DNA of 7,391 nt. Source: an uncultured Pseudomonadota bacterium (GTDB taxonomy: Bacteria > Bdellovibrionota_B > Oligoflexia > Oligoflexales > Bog-1112). Shown here piece by piece: positions 1 to 6,176 of this stretch. Position 1 is the first letter of the stretch. Every line of letters starts with the position of its first letter. Below the pieces are notes generated by a model. That model was not told the origin of the DNA. It made no database searches and saw only the letters and a list, made by a program, of their open reading frames with translations. The stretch spans positions 1-7,391 of the forward strand of contig CALBMD010000201.1 in NCBI GenBank assembly GCA_937896265.1. Reading direction: 5' to 3'. The position numbers and the translations under genes are program-made.

Positions 1-185
1 CCTTCAAACTTAACATCTTCAATCTCACCTTTATCACTCAGTTTAAGCGAGACAAATAAATGATCGCCGCAGATGGGGTTATATCCTTCTGCTTGACTGT
101 CAAAATTAAGCAGCACGCCAAAGTTTCTTGGTTTTTTGTTGTGTTCTAAAATGACCTGTTTGTAAATTTCTAGTTGATCATTCAT
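1..185 (-). CDS. sufU: SufU-type Fe-S cluster assembly protein (N-terminal part, cut by the window edge)
   Basis: This is the first 62 codons of a NifU_N/IscU-fold protein; the rest lies beyond the left edge. The opening has the family's Y-x-x-V-I-L-E-H-x-x-x-P-R-N-x-G pattern (residues 8-23), then N-P-x-C-G-D at 36-41. Cys39 and Asp41 are the first two ligands of the zinc or iron site in this family. The short linker before NPxCGD and the suf context favour SufU over IscU. SufU in Firmicutes accepts persulfide sulfur from SufS and passes it to SufBCD; scaffold roles are also proposed for the family. The ATG lies inside the end of sufD (8-bp overlap, ATGAATGA), with AAAGGA about 9 nt upstream, so translation is probably coupled to sufD. 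The remaining two Cys ligands cannot be checked here. Confidence 0.88.
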   Translation of the reverse strand, partial: MNDQLEIYKQVILEHNKKPRNFGVLLNFDSQAEGYNPICGDHLFVSLKLSDKGEIEDVKFE

Positions 186-1422
186 GAATAATCATCCTTT
201 TGCGAAAAACTTCGTCAAGGTGATCTTGGCTTCTTCTACGAAGTAGCAAGTCTTCAATACTAAGAGCTACATCATAGACAAATGCTTTGGCAAGAAGCTG
301 GCGAGCTTTGTCTTTGTTGATACCTCGGCTTGTTAGGTAAAAAATCTCTTCTTCTCGCAAATCAGAAACGGTGGCGCCATGGTAGCATTTGACATCATCA
401 ACATCAATTTTAAGCCCAGGTATTGCTGTAGCCTTGGCTTTCTCGCTAAGCAGTAGATTTTTGCTTAACTGCTTTGCCTGGCTTTTTTGGCCGTTATTAG
501 CAATTAAAATTAAACCGCGAAAATCATTAGTAGCTTCATCGGCAACGATGGCTTTGTAAAGTTGATTGCTTTGCCCCTTAGGAGCTAGATGCTGACAATT
601 AATTAGTTGGCTAAACCGCTGATTTTCTATCGGTAAGCTAATACCAAAAAGAGCGCATTTAGCCTCGTGCGCTAAAAGATCTACTTCTAGATGATAGTGA
701 CATAATTTACCTCCAAGCTGACTAGAAAAAGCTTGATAACAGGCATTACTTTGAATTTCGACCTTGCTTTGGCGGAGAAAATAAGCGTTCTTCGCTAGAT
801 CTTGCTTTAAAAAGTGGCGTAAAAAACTGCCTCTTTCTTGCTTGATTACTACTAAAGAATTGCATAAAAAATCTTGTGTCTCGTCGCAGTTTTGGAAATG
901 CTCACAAAGATTGACGATAGAGCTATCAGCTAATAAGATTTCTAAATTAGGAAAATACGCATCAACAGCTGTGTTTTTTGGCGCAAAGAAATAGTAGATA
1001 TCAAGATCAATAGTCATCCCTTTCGGGCAACTAATAACAAGGCTTTCTGCACAAAGTGCTACATTTAAGTAGGTAAAATGCTGCTGGTCGATAAAAGAAG
1101 AAGAGACCGTGGCTGCCTTTGGCGTTACTTCTATCTTGGAGATATGGCTAAGTGCTTTTTCAAAGCGGCCATTAACAAAAACCAAGGACTCTGATTTTTG
1201 CCCTGTTAATTTGGCTTTGATTCTTTCAAGCATCTCAGGCGGCAATGGCTCATGATTGACTGTGAGCTCATGCTCGATATTTGCTGCAAGATAATTTTTT
1301 TTATCTTTAGTTTTTTGTGCTTCGTTTAAATCTTGGTGGAACTTTTCAAATAGCAAAGCTTTACTTGCCAAAGCGAGTTTAGATTGGGCTCCATTTTTGA
1401 AAGAAAACTTAAACTGGGTCAT
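178..1422 (-). CDS. sufD: Fe-S cluster assembly protein SufD
   Basis: This is a 414-residue member of the SufB/SufD beta-helix family, close to the usual SufD length. SufD pairs with SufB and two SufC ATPases in the cytosol to build Fe-S clusters. The N-terminal two thirds are divergent, as is common for SufD. The C-terminal signature is clear: D-V-K-C-Y-H-G-A-T-V with Cys346 and His348 (the His matches the functionally important SufD His of E. coli), then E-E-E-I-F-Y-L-T-S-R-G-I, the motif shared by SufB and SufD C-termini. The start ATG overlaps the sufC stop as ATGA and the stop overlaps the start of sufU by 8 bp, so the operon is translationally coupled on both sides. It is distinguished from SufB by its shorter length and by lacking the EGCTAP and NHTVCDS motifs. 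Confidence 0.93.
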   Translation of the reverse strand: MTQFKFSFKNGAQSKLALASKALLFEKFHQDLNEAQKTKDKKNYLAANIEHELTVNHEPLPPEMLERIKAKLTGQKSESLVFVNGRFEKALSHISKIEVTPKAATVSSSFIDQQHFTYLNVALCAESLVISCPKGMTIDLDIYYFFAPKNTAVDAYFPNLEILLADSSIVNLCEHFQNCDETQDFLCNSLVVIKQERGSFLRHFLKQDLAKNAYFLRQSKVEIQSNACYQAFSSQLGGKLCHYHLEVDLLAHEAKCALFGISLPIENQRFSQLINCQHLAPKGQSNQLYKAIVADEATNDFRGLILIANNGQKSQAKQLSKNLLLSEKAKATAIPGLKIDVDDVKCYHGATVSDLREEEIFYLTSRGINKDKARQLLAKAFVYDVALSIEDLLLRRRSQDHLDEVFRKRMIIHE

Positions 1423-2189
1423 TTTTTTGCCTGACTAATAAGACGGTCGTAGCCGTTTTTTTCTATCTCTTTGGCTAAATCTTTATCACCAGAGCGACAA
1501 ATTTTACCTTCATGTAGGATATGCACGATATCAGGAGTGATATAATTCAGAAGACGTTGGTAGTGAGTGATGAGCAAGAAGGCGTTATCGCTGTTTTTTA
1601 GTTTGTTAATGCCAAAAGCAACTTGTTTGATGGAGTCGACATCAAGCCCAGAATCTGTTTCATCAAGAATAGCAAGTCTTGGTGATAAAACCGCCATTTG
1701 GAGAATTTCATTGCGTTTTTTCTCACCACCTGAAAAGTCGACATTGACTTCTCTTCTCAGAAATTTTTCATCCATTTCAAGAAGCTTAAGCTTTTGTCGA
1801 ACTAAATCTTCAAAATCTAAAACATCCATTTCCTCGCCGCCTTGATGCGAAACAACGGAGTTAAATGAAGCGCGTAAGAATTCAAAATTAGAGACACCAG
1901 CTACTTCAATTGGGTATTGAAAGGCCAGGAAGATGCCTTCGCGCGCTCTAGTTTCTGGGCTAAGATCATTGATATTGGTTAATTTATAGTTGATCTCATA
2001 GAGTATACTACCGCTTTCAACATGATAAGCTGGGTGGCCTGATAGAACTTTGGAAAAAGTGCTTTTTCCTGAACCATTTGGCCCCATAATGGCATGAATT
2101 TCACCTTTGTTTACTGTCAAATTTAGGTCTTTTAATATCAATTTATCAGCCATTCCGGCTCTTAAATTTTCAACTTGTAACAGTGTCAT
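1419..2189 (-). CDS. sufC: Fe-S cluster assembly ATPase SufC
   Basis: This 256-residue ABC-type ATPase drives conformational change in the SufBCD scaffold; it is cytosolic and not a transporter. All motifs are intact: Walker A G-P-N-G-S-G-K-S-T (36-44), Q-loop Gln91 in F-Q-Y-P, ABC signature F-S-G-G-E-K-K-R-N-E (152-161, the SufC-specific form), Walker B L-A-I-L-D-E (172-177) followed by T-D-S-G-L-D, and switch His209 in L-I-T-H-Y. The combination SGGEKKRNE plus DETDSGLD separates SufC from transporter ATPases. The start is preceded by AAGAGG with a 5-nt spacer. It begins 18 bp after the sufB stop and ends with a 4-bp ATGA overlap into sufD, so it is part of one transcript. Confidence 0.97.
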   Translation of the reverse strand: MTLLQVENLRAGMADKLILKDLNLTVNKGEIHAIMGPNGSGKSTFSKVLSGHPAYHVESGSILYEINYKLTNINDLSPETRAREGIFLAFQYPIEVAGVSNFEFLRASFNSVVSHQGGEEMDVLDFEDLVRQKLKLLEMDEKFLRREVNVDFSGGEKKRNEILQMAVLSPRLAILDETDSGLDVDSIKQVAFGINKLKNSDNAFLLITHYQRLLNYITPDIVHILHEGKICRSGDKDLAKEIEKNGYDRLISQAKK

Positions 2190-2207
2190 GTAATCCTCTT
2201 AAGGTTG

Positions 2208-3653
2208 CTAACCAACGCTATTTTCTAATTTCATTTCAAGCAGCTTTACTGCTTCAACAGAGAACTCTAGGGGAAGCTTGTTGAATACTTCCTTGCAAAA
2301 ACCATTTAAGAGCAAGCTAATGGCTTGTTCTTCGCCAATGCCGCGGCTTTTGAAATAAAAAATTTCATCAGCGGAGATTTTGGATGTACTGGCTTCGTGT
2401 TCCACAGTAGCTGTTTTATTTTTTACTTCGATATTGGGAAAGGTATTGGCCTTAGCTTTTTTTCCTACAAGCATAGAGTCGCAGACAGTATGATTTCTTG
2501 CGTTATAGGCATCTGAACTGATCTTTACTTGTCCTCGGTAGGTATTTACTGAATCATCAGCGCTTATGCCTTTAGAGACAATCCTCGATCTTGTATTTTT
2601 ACCAAGATGGATCATTTTGGTGCCAGTGTCGGCTTGCATTTTTTTGTTTGTTAAAGCGACTGAGTAAAATTCACCAACAGAACCATCTCCTTGTAAAATA
2701 CAGCTTGGATATTTCCAAGTGATAGCTGAACCTGTTTCGACCTGTGTCCATGAAATTTTAGCGTCTTTTTTGCAGAGACCGCGTTTTGTAACAAAATTGT
2801 AGATACCACCTTTACCTGTAGCATCCCCAGCATACCAATTTTGGACAGTTGAATAGTTTATTTGTGCTCCTTCAAGAGCCACAAGCTCGACAACAGCCGC
2901 ATGCAATTGATTCTCATCGCGCATTGGAGCTGTGCAACCCTCTAAGTAGTTGACCTTGCTATTTTTGTCTGCAACGACTAGCGTGCGCTCAAATTGACCT
3001 GTTTCCGCGGCGTTGATGCGAAAGTATGTTGATAAATCAAGAGGGCACTCGACACCTGGCGGAATGTAAGCAAACGAGCCATCGCTAAAGACGGCAGCAT
3101 TAAGGGCTGCATAAAAGTTATCTGAGGATGGCACTACAGAGCCCAAATATTTCTTGATGAGTTCTGGGTGCTTTTGCACTGCTTCAGAAAAAGAACAAAA
3201 AACGATACCGTATTTTCCTAGTTCCTCTTGATGAGTGGTGCCAAGTGATACGGAATCAAAGACAGCATCTACTGCCACACCAGCTAACCTTTTTCGTTCT
3301 GACAAAGGAACACCAAGGCGTTCAAAGGTAGCTAAGATCTCTGCGTCTACTTCATCAAGGCTATTTGGCTTATCTTTCTGAAACTTTGGTGAAGAAAAAT
3401 AAGAAATCTTTTGAAAATCAATGGGTGGAAAGTTAACAGCCGCCCAAGTTGGAGGAGTCATTTTCTGCCAGATTTTGAAAGCTCTTAAGCGAAAGTCTTT
3501 CAGAAAGTCAGGCTCATTTTTAATACGAGAAATATTAGCAATGATGTTTTCATCTAAACCTTTTGGGAAAGTTTCAGCAGCAATTTCTGTATAAAAGCCA
3601 TGCTGATATTCAGAGTTAGAAAACTCATTCTGCGATTTCACTTGGTCGTTCAA
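2208..3653 (-). CDS. sufB: Fe-S cluster assembly scaffold SufB (TTG start)
   Basis: SufB is the main scaffold subunit of SufBCD, on which the Fe-S cluster is assembled. With the TTG at 3653 it is 481 residues, within the family range. Visible landmarks in this numbering are: Y-Q-H-G-F near residue 17, the K-N-E-P-D-F-L-x-x-F-R-L-x-A-F block near 43-57, E-G-C-T-A-P (the Cys matches the E. coli SufB residue implicated in sulfur transfer), W-x-Q-V-E-T-G-S-A-I-T-W-K, N-H-T-V-C-D-S with Cys391 (matching E. coli Cys405), and E-H-E-A-S-T-S-K with His419. The frame stays open to another TTG at 3725, but the 24 extra residues resemble no SufB N-terminus and span the structured leader. TTG 3653 has a strong AGGAAAGG 7 nt upstream. 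It is the first gene of the suf operon visible here; no Rrf2/IscR-type regulator precedes it. Confidence 0.95.
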   Translation of the reverse strand: MNDQVKSQNEFSNSEYQHGFYTEIAAETFPKGLDENIIANISRIKNEPDFLKDFRLRAFKIWQKMTPPTWAAVNFPPIDFQKISYFSSPKFQKDKPNSLDEVDAEILATFERLGVPLSERKRLAGVAVDAVFDSVSLGTTHQEELGKYGIVFCSFSEAVQKHPELIKKYLGSVVPSSDNFYAALNAAVFSDGSFAYIPPGVECPLDLSTYFRINAAETGQFERTLVVADKNSKVNYLEGCTAPMRDENQLHAAVVELVALEGAQINYSTVQNWYAGDATGKGGIYNFVTKRGLCKKDAKISWTQVETGSAITWKYPSCILQGDGSVGEFYSVALTNKKMQADTGTKMIHLGKNTRSRIVSKGISADDSVNTYRGQVKISSDAYNARNHTVCDSMLVGKKAKANTFPNIEVKNKTATVEHEASTSKISADEIFYFKSRGIGEEQAISLLLNGFCKEVFNKLPLEFSVEAVKLLEMKLENSVG

Positions 3654-3660
3654 CGGATAG

Positions 3661-3668
3661 CCTTTCCT
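3661..3668 (-). promoter_or_regulatory. Ribosome binding site deciding the sufB start
   Basis: The minus strand reads AGGAAAGG, then 7 nt, then TTG at 3653. This is the only good Shine-Dalgarno match near the conserved SufB N-terminus, so it decides the start. It lies only 5 nt after the distal arm of the 11-bp inverted repeat in the leader. Its AGGAAA is complementary to a UUUCCU within the leader (3714-3719). Confidence 0.7.
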
Positions 3669-3673
3669 AAAGT

Positions 3674-3771
3674 CTAGCAAAACAGTCAAGATTGTACAGA
3701 TAATCGACAGTGAAGGAAACGACAATCTCCAACTTTTTCAGTTGAACGTTTCTTAAAAGATGTTTTGCTAG
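3674..3771 (-). promoter_or_regulatory. Structured leader upstream of sufB (11-bp inverted repeat closing inner helices)
   Basis: On the sufB-sense strand, CTAGCAAAACA (3771-3761) and TGTTTTGCTAG (3684-3674) are perfect 11-bp complements enclosing 76 nt. Inside are a short hairpin, CAACT-GAAAA-AGTTG (3744-3730), and a second helix, AGATTGT (3728-3722) with ACAATCT (3695-3689), so the whole can fold as a three-way junction. An alternative pairing, GAAACG (3752-3747) with CGTTTC (3721-3716), excludes the second helix in a nested fold. The TTTCCT at 3719-3714 could instead pair with the Shine-Dalgarno AGGAAA. The proximal arm begins a few nt after the expected start site of the candidate promoter, and the distal arm ends just before the ribosome binding site. 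What is seen is the complementarity; a regulatory role in suf expression is inference. I do not recognise a known riboswitch class. Confidence 0.45.
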
Positions 3772-3780
3772 CAGAAAAAA

Positions 3781-3809
3781 AGTATATTTTATTTTAGTTC
3801 GTATAAAGA
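3781..3809 (-). promoter_or_regulatory. Candidate sigma70-type promoter for the suf operon
   Basis: The minus strand has TATACT (3786-3781; 5 of 6 match to TATAAT) and, 17 nt upstream, a weak -35, TCTTTA (3809-3804). The predicted transcription start is near 3774, only 3 nt before the inverted-repeat arm of the leader. The same TCTTT-17-TATAaT arrangement occurs before the exported-protein gene at 5611, which mildly supports both. The -35 is poor, so this is tentative. Confidence 0.4.
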
Positions 3810-3851
3810 CGATAGCTTGCCGGTCTTCTGACTAATTTAGAGAGGGGTATT

Positions 3852-5006
3852 ATGAGCAATGAAACTTATATTTGCTACGCTAAGCGGACACCTATAGGCC
3901 GCTTAAGTGGTGCTTATGCAAATACTCCCGCTTGGGAATTAGGCGCTAGTTTGATAGCTGATGCCCGGACAAGCTTAAATCTGGCAGCCGATCAGCTTGA
4001 TGAGGTGATTTTAGGACAAGTGTTGTCGGCTGGCTGTGGACAAGCACCTGCTCGCCAAGCGGTACTAAAGGGTGGCTTTGCCAATTCACTAGGGGCGAGC
4101 AGTGTTTCTAAGGTTTGCGGTAGTGGCTTAAAAGCGGTTATGCAGGCAGCTTCTGCTATAGAGGGCAAGCAGGCAAAAGCCATTTTAGCTGGGGGTCAGG
4201 AGAACATGAGCCTTGCGCCCCATCTGTTGCCAAAATCAAGACAAGGCTATCGCTATGGGAGTTTTGAAGTCTTAGATCACATGGCCCTTGATGGCCTCAC
4301 TGACGCTTATGAGCATAAGCCAATGGGTATATTTGCTGAAAACTGCGCCAAAAAGTATGCTTTTAGCCGTAAAGACCAAGATGAGTTTGCTGTCGAAAGT
4401 TACAGGCGAGCGAGTAAAGCTTGGGAAAGCGGTCATTTTGCTAAGGAGGTTGTTTTAGGAGGCGTTTTAAGTGTCGATGAAGAATTAAGTCGATTTGATC
4501 CTACCAAGGTATCTTCCTTGCGACCTGCTTTTGACAAAGCAGGTACTATTACAGCAGTAAGCTCTTCTAGTATTTCAGATGGTGCAGCTCTTTTGCTTCT
4601 TAGCAATAAAGAGCAAGCAAAAGCTATGGGGTGGCCAATTAAAGCGCGAATCATCGCTCAGGCATCGTTTGCAGGCCCTCCGGAGTGGTTTACGACAGCT
4701 CCTATTGGCTGTATTCAAAGCCTTTTAGCAAAAAGCAGCTTAAAGGTTAGCGATATCGATCTCTTTGAGATTAATGAGGCTTTTGCAGCGGTAGCTATGG
4801 CAGCTATGCACGAGCTTGGCCTTGATCATGCGAAAGTTAACCCTTATGGGGGAGCTTGTGCTATCGGCCACCCTATTGGGGCAAGTGGCGCACGTGTATT
4901 AGTAAGTTTGCTAAATGGCCTTGTTGCTGCTGATAAGCGATTGGGCTTAGCTGTGCTTTGTATAGGCGGTGGTGAAGCAGTAGGTGTTATTATTGAGCGA
5001 CTTTAG
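3852..5006 (+). CDS. Acetyl-CoA C-acetyltransferase (AtoB/PhaA-type thiolase)
   Basis: This 384-residue thiolase most likely interconverts two acetyl-CoA and acetoacetyl-CoA in the cytosol. The catalytic set is complete: nucleophile Cys89 in S-K-V-C-G-S-G-L-K, Asn308 in N-E-A-F-A, His340 in G-H-P-I-G-A-S-G, and Cys370 in C-I-G-G-G. The spacing matches biosynthetic thiolases, with a constant offset of 8 residues in the C-terminal half relative to the Zoogloea enzyme. The block before G-G-A-C-A-I-G-H reads N-P-Y, where many acetoacetyl-CoA thiolases have N-V-N; similar substitutions occur elsewhere in the family. Translation starts at ATG with AGAGGGG 4 nt upstream. It is divergent from sufB and has no pathway partner beside it, so I cannot tell whether it feeds isoprenoid, polyhydroxyalkanoate or fatty/amino acid catabolic routes. 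Longer-chain 3-ketoacyl-CoA thiolase activity is possible. The stop overlaps the convergent gene by 3 bp. Confidence 0.92.
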   Translation: MSNETYICYAKRTPIGRLSGAYANTPAWELGASLIADARTSLNLAADQLDEVILGQVLSAGCGQAPARQAVLKGGFANSLGASSVSKVCGSGLKAVMQAASAIEGKQAKAILAGGQENMSLAPHLLPKSRQGYRYGSFEVLDHMALDGLTDAYEHKPMGIFAENCAKKYAFSRKDQDEFAVESYRRASKAWESGHFAKEVVLGGVLSVDEELSRFDPTKVSSLRPAFDKAGTITAVSSSSISDGAALLLLSNKEQAKAMGWPIKARIIAQASFAGPPEWFTTAPIGCIQSLLAKSSLKVSDIDLFEINEAFAAVAMAAMHELGLDHAKVNPYGGACAIGHPIGASGARVLVSLLNGLVAADKRLGLAVLCIGGGEAVGVIIERL

Positions 5007-5611
5007 ACAGAATAGGTAATGCCAACTGAAGTGTAAGAATCAAGAACGGATTCAGGCTCTTCTTTATCTAAAGTTTGTCTAATTCCTGGAGAAACGGTGT
5101 ATGAAACCTTTAGGGAAAAGTTTTTGTTTAAGCGAATACCAACACCAACACCGCCATTGGGAACTGGGCTTAACGTGGCACGTCTGATTTTTGTTTCTCC
5201 TGATTCATCAGTAGAGGAAATAAGGTAACTTTTCTTGACGGCTCCCAATTGAATGTATGGCACTAAAATATCGCCATAGTATAAGATAACGGTTAGGTCT
5301 AAGGAGTTTGCAATTAATCGACTTTCCTCGCGACTATAGGCATATTCCCGCGTATTTTCATCTATCTCAAGCCCTTCAGCGAGATTAATATTTTGTCTAT
5401 GGGTGAGGCCAATTCTAAGATAATTGCCCAAGTCAGTAGCAATAGATGCAGAGGCATTGCGAGAATTTTGAGTAGAATAGCCTAGATTGTTGTCTGATAA
5501 AGATCCGGTTAAACTAAAGTGCCATCCAGCAAGAGTTATTTGGCTGGCTAAGAAAGTTAAGACCGGGAAAATCCTTTGAAAAAATCTAGCGGCTGAACTA
5601 GCTTGAAGCAT
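5003..5611 (-). CDS. Small exported protein, probable outer-membrane beta-barrel
   Basis: I do not recognise a named family. From ATG 5611 it is 202 residues. The first 28 look like a Sec signal peptide: Arg9 and Arg13, a hydrophobic run from about 14 to 27, and a T-L-A cleavage site before Gly29. The mature part is rich in alternating polar and hydrophobic beta-strand-like segments, for example around Y-L-R-I-G-L-T, V-P-Y-I-Q-L-G-A, G-G-V-G-V-G-I-R-L and F-S-L-K-V-S-Y-T. It ends with a strand S-V-G-I-T-Y-S-V, resembling small 8-strand porin-like proteins, although the last residue is Val rather than the usual Phe. The frame is open to ATG 5665, but that start precedes the signal peptide with 18 residues that fit poorly. 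It also lies upstream of the predicted transcription start near 5659. The gene converges on the thiolase with overlapping stop codons. Confidence 0.75.
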   Translation of the reverse strand: MLQASSAARFFQRIFPVLTFLASQITLAGWHFSLTGSLSDNNLGYSTQNSRNASASIATDLGNYLRIGLTHRQNINLAEGLEIDENTREYAYSREESRLIANSLDLTVILYYGDILVPYIQLGAVKKSYLISSTDESGETKIRRATLSPVPNGGVGVGIRLNKNFSLKVSYTVSPGIRQTLDKEEPESVLDSYTSVGITYSV

Positions 5612-5621
5612 TAGTCTGTGA

Positions 5622-5646
5622 TCCCCCAAAATTTTTCCCCCAAAAT
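5622..5646 (-). repeat. Tandem 11-bp direct repeat in the leader of the exported-protein gene
   Basis: On the minus strand ATTTTGGGGGA occurs twice without mismatch (5646-5636 and 5632-5622), separated by AAA, with a 14-bp period. It lies between the predicted transcription start and ATG 5611. The downstream GGGGGA is 10 nt or so from that ATG and may act as a weak Shine-Dalgarno; the upstream copy could be a duplicated ribosome-loading or protein-binding site. The repeat is certain, the function is not. Confidence 0.7.
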
Positions 5647-5665
5647 AAAGGGCAGTGATGGTCAT

Positions 5666-5694
5666 ATTATACCATGCTCTAGAAGCCAGAAAGA
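5666..5694 (-). promoter_or_regulatory. Extended -10 promoter for the exported-protein gene
   Basis: The minus strand has a perfect -10, TATAAT (5671-5666), preceded by TGG, giving the extended -10 form TGnTATAAT. A weak -35, TCTTTC (5694-5689), lies 17 nt upstream. The expected start of transcription is near 5659, downstream of the ATG at 5665, which supports ATG 5611 as the true start. The -35 abuts the ribosome binding site of the divergent rppH gene, so the two genes share a very compact control region. Confidence 0.6.
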
Positions 5695-5702
5695 GGAGCT
5701 AA

Positions 5703-6176
5703 ATGGGCAAAATTGACACCTATAGGCCTTGTGTTGTGGGCGTTTTTATTGATGAGACTGGGAAACTTTTGCTTGGTAAAAGATTTGGCAACGAACACTG
5801 GGCGATTTCATGGCAACTGCCGCAAGGAGGCATTGAAGAGGGAGAAAAAGCTGAAGAGGCTTTGTTTCGGGAAATGAGAGAAGAGGTTGGCCAAGATCAA
5901 TTTGACATTATTAGTAAAGCAGATCGTCTTGTGCACTATGATTTTCCAGCCGACCTTAGGGCGCCAATTGCCTTAAAGTATAAAGGTCAAAGCCAGCATT
6001 GGTTTTTATGCCGTTTTCATCAAGGCAGCAGTCCTGATTTAGCAAAGGCTATCGATAAAGAGTTTTCAGAATTAAAATGGGAGTCATTGGTTTTTTGCCT
6101 TGATCAAATTATTCCTTTTAAACGACAAGCATATATTGAAGGATTGAGCCTTTTGGGATTTTCCTTGCCAAAGTGA
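5703..6176 (+). CDS. rppH: RNA 5'-pyrophosphohydrolase RppH (Nudix hydrolase)
   Basis: RppH removes pyrophosphate from the 5' triphosphate end of mRNA, which opens it to RNase E-type decay; related Nudix enzymes also cleave diadenosine polyphosphates. The 157-residue protein starts with the typical Y-R-P-C-V-V-G-V-F (7-15) and carries S-W-Q-L-P-Q-G-G (36-43) followed by the Nudix box: Gly42, Glu48, then R-E-M-R-E-E-V-G (56-63). The last, usually hydrophobic, position after Gly63 is Gln64. Later landmarks match RppH: a Q-x-x-W-F-L block, the E-F-x-x-x-x-W segment, and I-P-F-K-R near the C-terminus. ATG 5703 has GAGGAG 4 nt upstream. The stop overlaps a GTG start of the next gene (GTGA), so the two are probably co-translated. 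Confidence 0.9.
   Translation: MGKIDTYRPCVVGVFIDETGKLLLGKRFGNEHWAISWQLPQGGIEEGEKAEEALFREMREEVGQDQFDIISKADRLVHYDFPADLRAPIALKYKGQSQHWFLCRFHQGSSPDLAKAIDKEFSELKWESLVFCLDQIIPFKRQAYIEGLSLLGFSLPK

Noticed and set aside
1567..1845. Open frame of 92 codons on the plus strand inside sufC.
   Set aside because: It is antisense to the signature and Walker B region of sufC, is serine-rich as expected for a shadow frame, and has no supporting start signal.
3674..3771. The 98-bp segment bounded by 11-bp inverted repeats as a miniature transposable element (MITE).
   Set aside because: There is no target-site duplication in the flanks (AAGT on the left, CAGA on the right), and the position between promoter and ribosome binding site fits an RNA leader better.
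3783..3807. Plus-strand -10-like boxes (TATATT at 3783, TATAAA at 3802) as the thiolase promoter.
   Set aside because: Neither has a usable -35 at 16-18 nt upstream, and the region is AT-rich enough for such hexamers by chance.
3806..3827. Short inverted repeat AAGAC/GTCTT upstream of the thiolase as an operator.
   Set aside because: Five base pairs with a 12-nt loop is within chance expectation, and no regulator is nearby.
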